Numbered from the stretch's first letter, positions 1 to 9,042 are shown. The stretch: 42,265 nucleotides of DNA from Bacteroidia bacterium (GCA_030158725.1 JAOASJ010000081.1:1-42265), one strand, 5' to 3'. Numbers and translations: made by a program. Notes: a model not told the origin generated them from the letters alone.

Positions 1-47
1 TCCCTTCCCATTATTCCCCCATTTCCCCCTAAATTTGAACTGCTTTT

Positions 48-695
48 ATGAACCCGAAAGTTGATGCCTTTTTAACCGATGCCAGTGCCTGGAAAGCCGA
101 AATGCAATGTCTTAGGAATATTGCAAACGACTGCGCCCTAAACGAAGATTTTAAATGGGGTGTTCCTTGTTATACATACAATTCCAGCAATGTATTGCTT
201 ATTCATTCGTTTAAGAATTATTGTGCCATCTTATTTATGAAAGGTGCGCTATTGAATGACCCAAACAAAATTTTGGTGCAACAAACCGAGAATACCCAAG
301 CCAGTAGACAAATTCGTTTTACCAGTGTTAAAGAAATACTAAGCCTTGAAGCCGATATCAAAGCCTATATTTACGAAGCCATAGAAGTTGAAAAAGCGGG
401 CTTGAAAGTTGAATTTAAACAAAGCAAAGACCTCACTTTTGTTGAGGAACTGCAAAATAAATTGGATGCCGATGCCTTGTTCAATGAGGCATTTATGGCG
501 CTAACTCCTGGAAGACAAAGAGGCTATAATATGTTTTTCTCAGACTCCAAACAATCTGCTACCCGCATTTCTAGAATTGAGAAATCGACCGCTAGAATCC
601 TAAAAGGAAAGGGACTTAACGATTGTGTTTGTGGTTTGTCTAAAAAAATGCCGTCTTGCGATGGTTCCCACAAAAGCCTCAAACAAATAGATTGA
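48..695 (+). CDS. YdeI/OmdA-family protein with C-terminal CDGSH iron-sulfur motif
   Basis: This 215-residue cytosolic protein resembles the DUF1801 / YdeI (OmdA) family: an N-terminal DUF1801-like part (about residues 1-120, with the typical 'FKWGVPCYTY' stretch) and a YdeI-like helical part (about 125-185, 'ALTPGRQRGYNMFFSDSKQ'). The family has no firmly known biochemical role. The C-terminus (C193, C195, C204, H208) fits the CDGSH-type 2Fe-2S pattern C-x-C-x2-S-x3-P-x-C-D-G-S-H exactly, so the protein may bind a redox-active cluster; that is inferred from the motif. The ATG at 48 is the only start near the beginning of the similarity. The next gene follows in the same direction after 32 bp. 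Confidence 0.8.
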   Translation: MNPKVDAFLTDASAWKAEMQCLRNIANDCALNEDFKWGVPCYTYNSSNVLLIHSFKNYCAILFMKGALLNDPNKILVQQTENTQASRQIRFTSVKEILSLEADIKAYIYEAIEVEKAGLKVEFKQSKDLTFVEELQNKLDADALFNEAFMALTPGRQRGYNMFFSDSKQSATRISRIEKSTARILKGKGLNDCVCGLSKKMPSCDGSHKSLKQID

Positions 696-727
696 TTTCA
701 AACCATTCAATCTTTACAAACTAAATA

Positions 728-1102
728 ATGAACCGATCAGAACAAATAATCTCCCTGCGCAGCGAAATTGCTACCGACGCTGAACGCAGCTCCTTGCCAC
801 TTGAACAATTCCAAAATTCAAGTCTGCGCCCTATACTTAAATTTCAAAACAATTTGTTCTTGACGTATTTCAAATCGCAATTAAACGGTGCCGAAATACC
901 CGACTTCAAAATGGAAATCGAACAGTTTGTCAAACTCCGTCTTCAAAAGGATATGACCATTAGAAATACCTTAATCGGTATGGTCTTGGCCCTTTTAACT
1001 GAAGAGGAATTGCTGTATTTCATTGAGAATAAAAATGAAATGAACAAGCGTATTGTTGATATGCTAAGCCAACGCATAGCCGAGCAGTTGGGTAAGAAAT
1101 AA
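728..1102 (+). CDS. conserved Bacteroidota hypothetical protein, 124 aa
   Basis: A small, soluble, helix-rich protein with no signal peptide or membrane segment. It resembles a group of short Bacteroidota proteins sometimes labelled 'glyoxalase' in databases, but I see no glyoxalase metal ligands, so I assign no function. Recognisable pieces are 'LRPILKFQNNLFL' (about residues 33-45) and a C-terminal 'NKRIVDMLSQRIAEQL' helix. It lies 32 bp after the YdeI/CDGSH gene and close ahead of the TspO gene on the same strand, so the three may share a transcript. Confidence 0.65.
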   Translation: MNRSEQIISLRSEIATDAERSSLPLEQFQNSSLRPILKFQNNLFLTYFKSQLNGAEIPDFKMEIEQFVKLRLQKDMTIRNTLIGMVLALLTEEELLYFIENKNEMNKRIVDMLSQRIAEQLGKK

Positions 1103-1133
1103 AACTTAAATTGAAATGGTCTGTTTAAGTAGC

Positions 1134-1604
1134 ATGAAATCTGTACTTAAGCTACTTGCTTGCATTGTATTGTGTTTGGCCATTGGCGGCGTCTCTGGGT
1201 TTGCTACCATAGATGGTTTAAAGTCTTGGTATCCCAATTTAATCAAGCCTAGTTTTAATCCGCCCAATTATTTGTTCGGACCAGTATGGTCTTCTCTCTA
1301 TGCCTTAATGGGGCTTGGCTTGTATTTAATTCTACAATCTGAAAAGAATGAAAAACGCAGTCTAGCGCTAAAGGTCTTTTTTTTACAATTGACTTTAAAC
1401 TTTTCTTGGAGTTTTCTTTTCTTCACCTTTCATTGGCTTGGCATATCATTTATAGAAATAATAGCCATTTGGTCTTGCATCATTTGGATGATCGTATCTT
1501 TTTGGCGCTGCAACAAAATAGCAGCACTTTCACAAATACCATATTTACTTTGGGTCAGTTTTGCTTCTGTATTAAACGGAAGTATTTGGTTCCTTAATTT
1601 GTAA
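1134..1604 (+). CDS. tspO: TspO/MBR family tryptophan-rich sensory protein
   Basis: TspO proteins are small five-helix membrane proteins that bind porphyrins and related ligands and take part in tetrapyrrole and stress responses. This one has the family's features: an N-terminal hydrophobic helix ending in 'GGVSGFAT', 'KPSFNPPNYLFGPVWSSLYALMG' (the conserved PSFNPP...FGPVW block), and 'LNFSWSFLFF' and 'SLIW'-like helices rich in Trp. I start it at the ATG at 1134 (MKSVLKLL), which matches the usual family N-terminus; an in-frame ATG at 1116 would add six residues. It ends just before a strong bidirectional terminator. Confidence 0.88.
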   Translation: MKSVLKLLACIVLCLAIGGVSGFATIDGLKSWYPNLIKPSFNPPNYLFGPVWSSLYALMGLGLYLILQSEKNEKRSLALKVFFLQLTLNFSWSFLFFTFHWLGISFIEIIAIWSCIIWMIVSFWRCNKIAALSQIPYLLWVSFASVLNGSIWFLNL

Positions 1605-1605
1605 A

Positions 1606-1642
1606 AAAAAATCCCGTCTTGTAAGTACAAGACGGGATTTTT
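1606..1642. terminator. bidirectional intrinsic terminator
   Basis: A perfect 12-bp inverted repeat (ATCCCGTCTTGT at 1611-1622, partner at 1627-1638, loop AAGT) is flanked by an A-run on the left (1603-1610) and a T-run on the right (1638-1642). It can therefore stop transcription from both sides: from tspO (plus) and from the T9SS gene (minus), whose ends meet here. Confidence 0.9.
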
Positions 1643-1662
1643 AATATCAGATAAATTCTATC

Positions 1663-3630
1663 TTAGTTGATAGTCATTTTCTTAGTTACAGAGTGGGTAG
1701 CAGTTTTTACTGTGTAGAAGTAAATACCAGCAGCCAAACCTTCAGCGTTCATGGTTAATGAGTGGTTACCAGCACCTTTAGAACCGAAGTTTTGAGTGCT
1801 AACAACTTGACCAGATACGTTGGTGATTTCGATGGTAACGTTAGATTCAGTGTTCAACCAGATAAGTACATCTGAATTGCTGCTGAATGGGTTAGGATAG
1901 TTTTGAGAAACCACGAATACTTCTTGGTTTGCATCAAATTGCTCAACACCTAAGCTCCAAAGCGTTTGGATAGAACCATCTAAAATTTTAGCAACTGGAA
2001 TAGCAGCATACATGATATCGTTAACACCAGCTGGGTGGTTGTTATCTGCAGTACTATTGTTTTGTAAGTTTGTACCAGCAGTTGCATCTTGTTGGAAAAT
2101 AACGTGAACGAAATTGTCAACTTTCTTAGCAACACAAGCAAATTCTTCTTCTAAACCTTGGATTTGAGTGATGTCTTGAGAAGCAGCCCAATTAGCGCCA
2201 CCATCTGTAGAGTGAACCATCATGATATCTCTTAAGTTTACATTGTTTGCATCAACGTCTTGCTCTAATGGGAAAGAGAAAGTTACGAAAATATTGCCAC
2301 TAGCATCGATACCAGCAGAAGGAGAGTGCAACAATGAAGTGTTACCCAATCTAGCTACAGATGAAATACCGTTGTTTTTTAAAGTTTGAGGAACCAATCC
2401 ACCAGACAAAGCTGCAGTGTTACCAGCAGATACATCTAAAGTACCGTTTTTGTCACGGTCAAATTGAGAACCACCAGCAATGAATTGAACTTGACCGGTG
2501 CTTTCGCTCCAATGTGCCAATAAAGCTGTTCCTGGGAAGAAGCTATAAGAAGCGTCAGTAGTATCATCATCAAATACTTTACTTACACCCCAAAATGCGT
2601 GTACATTGTTGTTGTTGTCAATTAACACCTCAACTGAACCATCACATACTGTTGGTGTATCCAACATTAACTTTTTGTCGTTGTATGGTGCGTAAGCAAA
2701 TGAATCAGCAATGATTTTTGTGAAAGTAGCACCGTTGTCTGTAGATTTCCATACAGTAACGTCTTTTAAATGGTCACCAGTTACAATTGCAACTACTGAA
2801 CCACGAACATCAATAGAGTATTCATCGCCACCACCTGAAGTCATACGGGTGCTGTCATAACCTGGCAATAGAGAATGTTGAATGTCCCAAGTAACGCCAC
2901 CGTCAGTTGAACGGCTATAGGTCAATGGAGCAAATACACCATTTCTTTTTGGTGCTCTAGGCTCACCTGGTTGAGATGAGTCAGCATAAGTACCAATGCA
3001 GTGGAAATAGTTACCGCTGTTTGCAACTCTACCCCATAATGGTCTCAAGTTGTTTTCTGTTAATACTGAAGTTCCTTGAGTCCAAGAAGTGCTTCCAATG
3101 CTTGCATTATTTGACATTACATAACCACCGTTGGCAGCATCGTGTCCCATAACCCATTCTTTGCCATTGTTAACACCAATTGAAGGCCATCCTAAACGAA
3201 CGCTTTCAATTCTGCTTGTTGGATTTCCAACAGTTAACCAGCTGCTTAAGTTGAAGTGGTTGTATCCAGTTCCACGGTTAGCATATGTAGCATCATTTGA
3301 AGTTGTCCAAGCCACAGATACTTTACCGTCATCGTGTAATACAACTCTTCTACCAATACTTGCGTTGGTTTGTAAATCGTAATACGTGCTTCCTACTTTA
3401 ACGAAACTGTAAGAAATAATTCCACGTTTTGCATTGCTTTGTGGAGCAGCTTTGCTAGCTCCTGCATTTGCCATTGAATCAAACGTGCTGTTGTCAACAG
3501 TACCAGCAGCTTGGCTGCTAAGCAACTGAGGACCTCCAACAGTCATTTGACTGAATTTTGAGGCGTCTTTGCTTTGTGAAAATGCCATGAATGGCAATAC
3601 CAAAGCGGTAATAAGTAATTTTTTGTTCAT
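1663..3630 (-). CDS. secreted Asp-box (BNR/sialidase-like) protein with T9SS type A sorting domain
   Basis: A 655-residue secreted protein. Residues 1-20 (MNKKLLITALVLPFMAFSQS) are a signal peptide. The body has three Asp-box motifs (S-T-D-x-G-x-x-W/F at about 241-248, 296-303 and 474-481), the beta-hairpin signature of sialidase/BNR-type beta-propellers; I see no complete set of sialidase catalytic residues, so it may be a non-catalytic propeller. The last ~85 residues ('QNYPNPFSSNSDVLIWL' to 'GIYFYTVKTATHSVTKKMTIN') are a typical T9SS type A C-terminal sorting domain, meaning export through the type IX system and surface attachment or release. The ATG at 3630 is preferred over an upstream in-frame TTG at 3639. 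The gene stands alone, with holA upstream on the same strand after a 174-bp AT-rich gap. Confidence 0.85.
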   Translation of the reverse strand: MNKKLLITALVLPFMAFSQSKDASKFSQMTVGGPQLLSSQAAGTVDNSTFDSMANAGASKAAPQSNAKRGIISYSFVKVGSTYYDLQTNASIGRRVVLHDDGKVSVAWTTSNDATYANRGTGYNHFNLSSWLTVGNPTSRIESVRLGWPSIGVNNGKEWVMGHDAANGGYVMSNNASIGSTSWTQGTSVLTENNLRPLWGRVANSGNYFHCIGTYADSSQPGEPRAPKRNGVFAPLTYSRSTDGGVTWDIQHSLLPGYDSTRMTSGGGDEYSIDVRGSVVAIVTGDHLKDVTVWKSTDNGATFTKIIADSFAYAPYNDKKLMLDTPTVCDGSVEVLIDNNNNVHAFWGVSKVFDDDTTDASYSFFPGTALLAHWSESTGQVQFIAGGSQFDRDKNGTLDVSAGNTAALSGGLVPQTLKNNGISSVARLGNTSLLHSPSAGIDASGNIFVTFSFPLEQDVDANNVNLRDIMMVHSTDGGANWAASQDITQIQGLEEEFACVAKKVDNFVHVIFQQDATAGTNLQNNSTADNNHPAGVNDIMYAAIPVAKILDGSIQTLWSLGVEQFDANQEVFVVSQNYPNPFSSNSDVLIWLNTESNVTIEITNVSGQVVSTQNFGSKGAGNHSLTMNAEGLAAGIYFYTVKTATHSVTKKMTIN

Positions 3631-3804
3631 GATTAACAATCGTATATTTTTTGTTTTAAAGGTGTAAAAATACCTTGAAAAATGGAAAATATAAAATAAA
3701 AATTAAAATAAATGTGAAGCAAATAAAAACCTTTTGTTATTTAATTGATTGTGTGGCTTAATGCTTAAAACTTAAGCCTTATAAAACAGGGTTTTGTGAT
3801 TTTT

Positions 3805-4854
3805 TTAAACCAATTTTAATTGATGTGGAATCTCTGCTATGCGCAAAATTTTAACCACCATTTCAATCATCAATTGTCCATCATCCGTTCCCGCATCGTC
3901 AACCCCTTTAGATCTTAAATCGTAGTACTTCAAAAATGCAAAGATTTGTTCTATCATCAATGGCAAATAGTTTTCACTTGCTTGTCTGTAATCCTCAATA
4001 AAGTACTCATTAACCCCTAAGGCAATAGCAATGTCTTTTTTTGGCTTACTCTTTATGCTGTGATACGTATATACTTTTGAAAAATATGAATACAAATTGG
4101 CAATCAAAGGTATGATTGAATGCTGTTTGGTGTTAGATGCAAAGTAATGGGTGATTTGTATCGACTTGTTAAAGTTCTTTTGTCCAATGGCTTTTTGCAA
4201 TTCAAATATATTGAAGTCTTTGCTTACACCTATGTTTTGCTCAATATGTGTGACACCAATAACAGCAACATCTTCTTTTACGTTGATTAATAGTTTGTCA
4301 ACCTCATTGGAAATCTTGCTTAAATCATTGCCCAAATAATCAGCAATCAACTGCACCGCCTTAACGTCTATGGCTCTGTGCTTTGATCTGAAATAGGTTT
4401 CTATCCAAGGAGTGATTTCATAATCACGCAATCTGTCAGCTGTAAAGTGGGTGTATTTGGCAAACAGTTTCCCGATTTTTTTGCGCTTGTCTACTTTCTT
4501 CCCTTTGTAACACAAAACCAAAATTGTGGTGGCACTTGGGTTTTCTACATAGTCTTCTAATAGTTCTATATCGCTGATGTTTTGCGCCTCTTTAATGATG
4601 ATTAATTGGTATTCACTCATCATTGGATAACGCTTGGCTGCCATTTTGATTTCTAAAGGACTGATGTCCTTTCCATAAGCAATGGTCTGATTAAAACTCT
4701 TTTCTTCAGGTTTTAAAACCTCTTGCTCCAATACCCTTGCAAGCTCATCTATGTAGAAAGTTTCGTCTCCTTCTAACAAATATAGGGGCGTGAATTTCCT
4801 GCGCTTGATGTCGCCAACAATTTGATCGAATTTTATAGTAGTCTGATTCGCCAT
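3805..4854 (-). CDS. holA: DNA polymerase III subunit delta
   Basis: HolA is the subunit of the clamp loader that opens the beta sliding clamp. The 349-residue length is normal for the family. The N-terminal 'FTPLYLLEGDETFYIDELARVLEQ' (about 17-41) is the degenerate P-loop region of delta, and the following 'RRYPMM'-like and 'LVLCYKGKKVDKRKKIGK' segments, 'LIADYLGNDLSKISNEVDKL' and the C-terminal helical collar fit the family. It is transcribed away from the small HsdR-N gene whose start lies only 20 bp upstream. The clamp itself (dnaN) is encoded separately at about 13 kb. Confidence 0.9.
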   Translation of the reverse strand: MANQTTIKFDQIVGDIKRRKFTPLYLLEGDETFYIDELARVLEQEVLKPEEKSFNQTIAYGKDISPLEIKMAAKRYPMMSEYQLIIIKEAQNISDIELLEDYVENPSATTILVLCYKGKKVDKRKKIGKLFAKYTHFTADRLRDYEITPWIETYFRSKHRAIDVKAVQLIADYLGNDLSKISNEVDKLLINVKEDVAVIGVTHIEQNIGVSKDFNIFELQKAIGQKNFNKSIQITHYFASNTKQHSIIPLIANLYSYFSKVYTYHSIKSKPKKDIAIALGVNEYFIEDYRQASENYLPLMIEQIFAFLKYYDLRSKGVDDAGTDDGQLMIEMVVKILRIAEIPHQLKLV

Positions 4855-4874
4855 TATGTTTTAAGTTCGCAGGA

Positions 4875-5324
4875 GTGAAACTGAATTTTAAGTCCTACAA
4901 TTTTACGACAAAAGAAGAACAAGGTAATACACTAATTTTCGACATTGTGAGGAAAAAGTATGTGGTCTTGACGCCAGAGGAATGGGTAAGGCAACATATA
5001 GTCCATTTCTTAGTCGATGAAATATCTGTTCCCTTAGGCTTAATCTCTCTTGAACGTGCCTTGACTTTCAATGGTTTGAAAAAACGATTTGACATTTGTG
5101 TGGCCAATAATACAGGAAAAATGTTTCTTCTCGTTGAATGCAAAGCCCCAGGCGTAGCTTTGTCTAATGCAACTTTGCACCAAGCTGGAATATACCACCA
5201 AACACTAGGGGTTCAATGTATTTTGCTAAGCAATGGACTCAACCATGTTGGTCTGCTTTGGGATGCCAATAATGAAAAATTTGTGCAAGTGTCTGAAATA
5301 CCAAACTATTCGCTTTGGTCTTGA
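4875..5324 (+). CDS. orphan type I restriction HsdR N-terminal-like nuclease-fold protein
   Basis: A 149-residue stand-alone protein resembling the HSDR_N_2 family, a PD-(D/E)xK nuclease fold found at the start of type I restriction HsdR subunits. The putative catalytic set is visible: D73 ('KKRFDICV') and E88-x-K90 ('LLVECKAP'). No helicase, HsdM or HsdS is present here, so it is not a restriction system. Such proteins are commonly found as single genes in Bacteroidota next to holA; their role is unknown. The start is a GTG at 4875, supported by the family N-terminus (KLNF...EEQGNTLIFDIVRKKYV); no in-frame ATG precedes it. Its 3' end overlaps the convergent GNAT-like gene by 19 bp. Confidence 0.75.
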   Translation: MKLNFKSYNFTTKEEQGNTLIFDIVRKKYVVLTPEEWVRQHIVHFLVDEISVPLGLISLERALTFNGLKKRFDICVANNTGKMFLLVECKAPGVALSNATLHQAGIYHQTLGVQCILLSNGLNHVGLLWDANNEKFVQVSEIPNYSLWS

Positions 5325-6490
5325 GCGCTGTTTGACTTAAATGGATTTCTTTTTTTCCAATCTTCGCCAATATTGCTGTCAAACCATGAGCCGATAAAGT
5401 TAAAGGCCATGCGAACGATTCCTGGTTTTACCCAAATATAATTGAAGTTTTCTACCGCATGTGCCCCTGCATTGGCTTTGGCTTCTCTGGCTGTTCTACC
5501 CATCTCTATGGTTTTGAATCCATTGATAATGGCGCATTTAATGCCGTCAAACAATAAATTAAAATACAAATTGTATTGGTTGTTGTAATTGTAATCCAAG
5601 CCAATGTAATGTATCTCCATTTTTTGCTTTTCTGGATAATAAATGTTGCTGCTAAATGCCAGCATCTTGTCGCCCAAGAAGTAGCCGTAAACCCTAAAGT
5701 TATCGCCCAACTTCTTTTTCATCTCAATAAAATATTCTGCATTTAAAATGCCTAAGGCTATACTTTGTTTTTGTACAATGTTTTGGTATAACTCTGTAAT
5801 CTGATTTTTTTCTGCAATCAAATCGTCTACACTCAAATCTCTCATTGCCAAACTTTGTATCGATTTTTGGATTTTAGCAGCCCTTTGACGGTACTTGCGC
5901 GATAAGGCGTTTAAGTAGTCGTCAAAACTTTTCCATTCATCGCGTAAATCCAATTCCATGGTTAAGTCTTGCTTAAAGGACTTAAACTGGTAACAGGTAA
6001 ATTGTTTGACCGTAAATTCTCTCGAACAATCTTTGAGCAAAATGCCACATAAACCGTTTTCTTTTTTTGTCTCTAAACGGTATAACTGAAGACAATCGAA
6101 TATCTGTTCTCTATTGCTCTTGTCAATAAAATAGAAGCCTTGAAAGTTAACCCTAAACAAGTTTCCGCATATTAAAAGCTTAACACTTTGAGATACTATG
6201 CATTGTTTTAAATGTTTTAAAACCGGTCTGTCAAATATATTGTGGTGGTAATGTTTGCTATTGAAATTCAAGCATTGCAAATACATCAAGCCAATGAGTT
6301 CATTGTTTTGGTATATGTTTACATACCTGAAATCAAGATCTTCTGGATTTGCGTTTTCTAATGCTTCAAGATCAGAATCTCGCAAGTGGTGCTTTTCTGG
6401 CAAAATTTTAGCCCATGTCTCCTTAACCTCATTAAAGGTATAAGCAGTTTGGAAACTAAAGCTGTTTTGAACAGAATTGCGGTAAAACAT
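5306..6490 (-). CDS. FemAB/GNAT-like acyltransferase
   Basis: A 394-residue protein without signal peptide. The C-terminal half resembles the GNAT-like fold of FemAB / 'BioF2-like' acetyltransferases: 'RKYRQRAAKIQKSIQ' (about 200-214), a central beta-rich stretch 'FRVYGYFLGDKMLAFSSNIYY', and 'INGFKTIEMGRTAREAKANAGAHAVENFNYIWVKPG' near the C-terminus. The acceptor substrate cannot be told from the sequence; relatives modify peptidoglycan, lipids or peptides. It starts 1 bp after the terC stop and so is very probably the last gene of the queA-trmN6-terC operon. Confidence 0.7.
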   Translation of the reverse strand: MFYRNSVQNSFSFQTAYTFNEVKETWAKILPEKHHLRDSDLEALENANPEDLDFRYVNIYQNNELIGLMYLQCLNFNSKHYHHNIFDRPVLKHLKQCIVSQSVKLLICGNLFRVNFQGFYFIDKSNREQIFDCLQLYRLETKKENGLCGILLKDCSREFTVKQFTCYQFKSFKQDLTMELDLRDEWKSFDDYLNALSRKYRQRAAKIQKSIQSLAMRDLSVDDLIAEKNQITELYQNIVQKQSIALGILNAEYFIEMKKKLGDNFRVYGYFLGDKMLAFSSNIYYPEKQKMEIHYIGLDYNYNNQYNLYFNLLFDGIKCAIINGFKTIEMGRTAREAKANAGAHAVENFNYIWVKPGIVRMAFNFIGSWFDSNIGEDWKKRNPFKSNSAQDQSE

Positions 6491-6491
6491 A

Positions 6492-7223
6492 CTATGGATT
6501 CGGACTCGTTTTCTTTCTTAAACGGATATTGAGCATTTCTACAAATAAACTGAAAGCCATAGAGAAATAGATATAGCCTTTCGGAACATGTATTTCAAAT
6601 GCTTCAACAATCAACATAAATCCTATCATCAATAAAAACGACAAGGCCAACATTTTTACAGTTGGGTGCTTTTCTACAAAACTTGAGATACTGCCACTAA
6701 CCACCAACATGATTATCATTGATAATACAATGGAGATAAACATCACAGGTATGCTTTGGGTCAGACCAATGGCTGTAACAATTGAATCGACTGAGAATAC
6801 TAAGTTTAGCAACAATATTTGACCCACTACTTTGCCCAAAGTTTGTTTGGTCTTCTTTTCAGATTCTAAGTGTTCGTCGACGTTAAATTTATGGTGTATT
6901 TCGGTGGTCGATTTGTAAATCAAAAACAAACCACCTGCAATTAGAATTAAATCTTTTATGCTAACATCTTTGCCTTCAAAATCAATAGGTAAGGTAAACA
7001 AGGTTGACTGGGCTTCAATGATTAATTGAATAACCACCAACAATATTAGACGCAAGAGCATGGCCAATAGTAAACCAATGTTTCTGGCTTTCTTTTGTTC
7101 GTGTTTTTCAACGCGACCAGCTACGATACTAACAAATATGATATTGTCTATACCAAGAACAACCTCCATGAAGGTCAATGTAATAAGGCTCATTAAGCCT
7201 GCTGAACTTAAAATTTCTTCCAT
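6492..7223 (-). CDS. TerC family integral membrane protein
   Basis: TerC-family proteins are multi-helix membrane proteins implicated in metal (for example manganese) export and tellurite resistance. The 243-residue protein has about seven hydrophobic segments and the signature acidic motifs 'EVVLGIDNIIF' (about 20-30) and 'VFSVDSIVTAIGL' (about 143-155). A candidate -7 element (TATTTTTG on the minus strand, 7239-7232) lies just 8 bp upstream of the ATG, so the gene may have its own promoter inside the queA operon. Confidence 0.88.
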   Translation of the reverse strand: MEEILSSAGLMSLITLTFMEVVLGIDNIIFVSIVAGRVEKHEQKKARNIGLLLAMLLRLILLVVIQLIIEAQSTLFTLPIDFEGKDVSIKDLILIAGGLFLIYKSTTEIHHKFNVDEHLESEKKTKQTLGKVVGQILLLNLVFSVDSIVTAIGLTQSIPVMFISIVLSMIIMLVVSGSISSFVEKHPTVKMLALSFLLMIGFMLIVEAFEIHVPKGYIYFSMAFSLFVEMLNIRLRKKTSPNP

Positions 7224-7231
7224 TCGATTCG

Positions 7232-7239
7232 CAAAAATA
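7232..7239 (-). promoter_or_regulatory. TAnnTTTG promoter element before terC
   Basis: On the minus strand this reads TATTTTTG, matching the Bacteroidota -7 consensus TAnnTTTG, 8 bp before the terC ATG. In an AT-rich region such a match can be chance. Confidence 0.4.
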
Positions 7240-7256
7240 AATGTTTAATTAGAATG

Positions 7257-7988
7257 CTAGTTGCTTCTTTTATACATTTCTGTGTTTTCAAGATAAAACC
7301 CGCTCATTAATAGACGAAAAACTTTCGTTTTTTGTCCATCTTCTCCTATCAAAAGCAATTCTTCAAACCTTATGTCCATTTCTTTTGCCTTTCCAAAACA
7401 AATTATGCTGCGGTAATGTTTGCCCGGCTTGTTGTAAATCTTTATTTCTTTAAGCGGATATAAGCTGTTTTCTATGGCCAATTTTTTGAAGTCTTCCGCC
7501 TCTTGGGGTGGGTAGATAAGCCAAAACCGTCCTTCGGGATTTAAGAAATCTTTTATGCGTGCAATCAATGACAATGAATCGAGCGTCTTGTTGTGAATGG
7601 CTCGGTTCTTTTCGCTGTCAATTTTTTCTAAATGGTTTTTAAAATAGGGTGGGTTGCATACAATCAAATCATATTTCACTTCATCGCTATAAAGCAAGGC
7701 ATCTGCATGAACCGTTTTTATACGCTTGGCAAATTTGCTTTTTTCAATATTTTCTTTGGCTTGCTCATACACAGCAGCCTCAATTTCTATTGCAGTGACA
7801 AATGTTTCAGGGAAACGTTGGGCAAGAAACAAAGCAATTACGCCTGTTCCAGTACCTATGTCTAGGCAGTGTTTAGGATTCTCAATGTCAGCAATGGCGC
7901 CCAATAAGCAGGCATCGCTGTTCACTTTTAATCCTTTCTCTTGACTGAAAATGCTGAATTCTTGGAAATGAAAAAAACTATTTCCCAC
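7257..7988 (-). CDS. trmN6: tRNA1(Val) (adenine(37)-N6)-methyltransferase
   Basis: A class I SAM-dependent methyltransferase of the YfiC/TrmN6 family, which makes N6-methyladenosine at position 37 of tRNA1(Val). The SAM-binding motif I is 'LDIGTGTG' (about 42-49) and the N6-adenine methyltransferase motif IV is N-P-P-Y-F (112-116). The N-terminal 'FFHFQEFSIFSQEKGLKVNSDACLLG' is typical. The start is GTG at 7988, seven bp after the queA stop, with no in-frame ATG upstream. Its place next to queA gives a small tRNA-modification operon. Confidence 0.85.
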   Translation of the reverse strand: MGNSFFHFQEFSIFSQEKGLKVNSDACLLGAIADIENPKHCLDIGTGTGVIALFLAQRFPETFVTAIEIEAAVYEQAKENIEKSKFAKRIKTVHADALLYSDEVKYDLIVCNPPYFKNHLEKIDSEKNRAIHNKTLDSLSLIARIKDFLNPEGRFWLIYPPQEAEDFKKLAIENSLYPLKEIKIYNKPGKHYRSIICFGKAKEMDIRFEELLLIGEDGQKTKVFRLLMSGFYLENTEMYKRSN

Positions 7989-7995
7989 CGCTAGA

Positions 7996-9042
7996 TTACA
8001 AAATCAACATGGCATCGCCGTAGCATTGGAAACTGTATTTTTTCTTTACAGCTTCTTTGTAGGCTTCCATCACGAAATCGTATCCACCAAACGCAGTAGC
8101 CAACATTAATAATGTGCTTTCTGGCGCATGGAAATTGGTGATAAAGGCGTTGGCAATAGAGAAATCATACATTGGAGAAATGAATTTATCGGTCCATCCA
8201 GTACTAGCGTTTAAGGTACCAGTTGATGATACAGATGATTCAATGGCGCGCATAGCTCCAGAACCAACGGCAACAATTCTTTTCTTTTCTATTTGAGTTG
8301 CATTAACCAAGGCAGCAGTTTGCTCGCTGATTGAATAACTCTCAGAATCCATTTTATGTTTGCTTAGATCTTCTACTTCCACATTTCTGAAAGTACCCAA
8401 TCCTTGGTGTAAAGTTAATTCAGTGAATTTAACACCTTTGATATCCATACGCATCATCAACTCTCTGCTGAAGTGCAAGCCTGCTGTTGGAGGAGCTACT
8501 GCGCCTTCTACAGTTGCAAATATGGTTTGGTAACGCTCTTCATCTTCTTTTTTAACCGCACGCTCTATGTATTTTGGAATTGGCGTTTCACCAAGTTTTC
8601 TAACAATATTGTTAAACTCTTCTTTGCTGCCATCAAATAAGAAACGGATAGTTCTTCCTCTACTTGTCGTATTGTCTACTACCTCAGCAACCAAGTCGTC
8701 GTCTCCGAAATACAATTTATTGCCTACACGGATTTTACGCGCTGGATCAACCAATACATCCCATAACTTGTGCTCTTCGTTTAATTCTCTTAACAAGAAA
8801 ACTTCGATTTTAGCACCTGTCTTTTCTTTGTTTCCATACATTCTTGCAGGGAATACGCGGGTGTTGTTCATGATGAATAAATCGTCTTCATCAAAAATGT
8901 CTAAAATGTCCTTGAATTTTTTATGCTCAATTTTTTGTGTTGCTCTGTTCAATACCATTAATTTGCTCTCATCGCGGTTTTTATGCGGGTCTTGTGCAAT
9001 TAAGTTTGCTGGTAAATCAAAGCTGAATTTAGATAATTTCAT
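7996..9042 (-). CDS. queA: tRNA preQ1(34) S-adenosylmethionine ribosyltransferase-isomerase
   Basis: QueA transfers and isomerises the ribosyl group of SAM onto preQ1 at tRNA position 34, giving epoxyqueuosine. Full length (348 aa) with the family blocks '[12 protein letters not shown]', '[11 protein letters not shown]', '[14 protein letters not shown]', '[13 protein letters not shown]' and '[21 protein letters not shown]'. It is the first gene of the queA-trmN6-terC-GNAT run; a TACTTTTG element on the minus strand (9078-9071) is a candidate promoter about 30 bp upstream. Confidence 0.96.
   Translation of the reverse strand: MKLSKFSFDLPANLIAQDPHKNRDESKLMVLNRATQKIEHKKFKDILDIFDEDDLFIMNNTRVFPARMYGNKEKTGAKIEVFLLRELNEEHKLWDVLVDPARKIRVGNKLYFGDDDLVAEVVDNTTSRGRTIRFLFDGSKEEFNNIVRKLGETPIPKYIERAVKKEDEERYQTIFATVEGAVAPPTAGLHFSRELMMRMDIKGVKFTELTLHQGLGTFRNVEVEDLSKHKMDSESYSISEQTAALVNATQIEKKRIVAVGSGAMRAIESSVSSTGTLNASTGWTDKFISPMYDFSIANAFITNFHAPESTLLMLATAFGGYDFVMEAYKEAVKKKYSFQCYGDAMLIL

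Noticed and set aside
4875-5324. Type I restriction-modification system
   Set aside because: Only a small HsdR-N-like domain is present; there is no helicase part, methylase or specificity subunit nearby.
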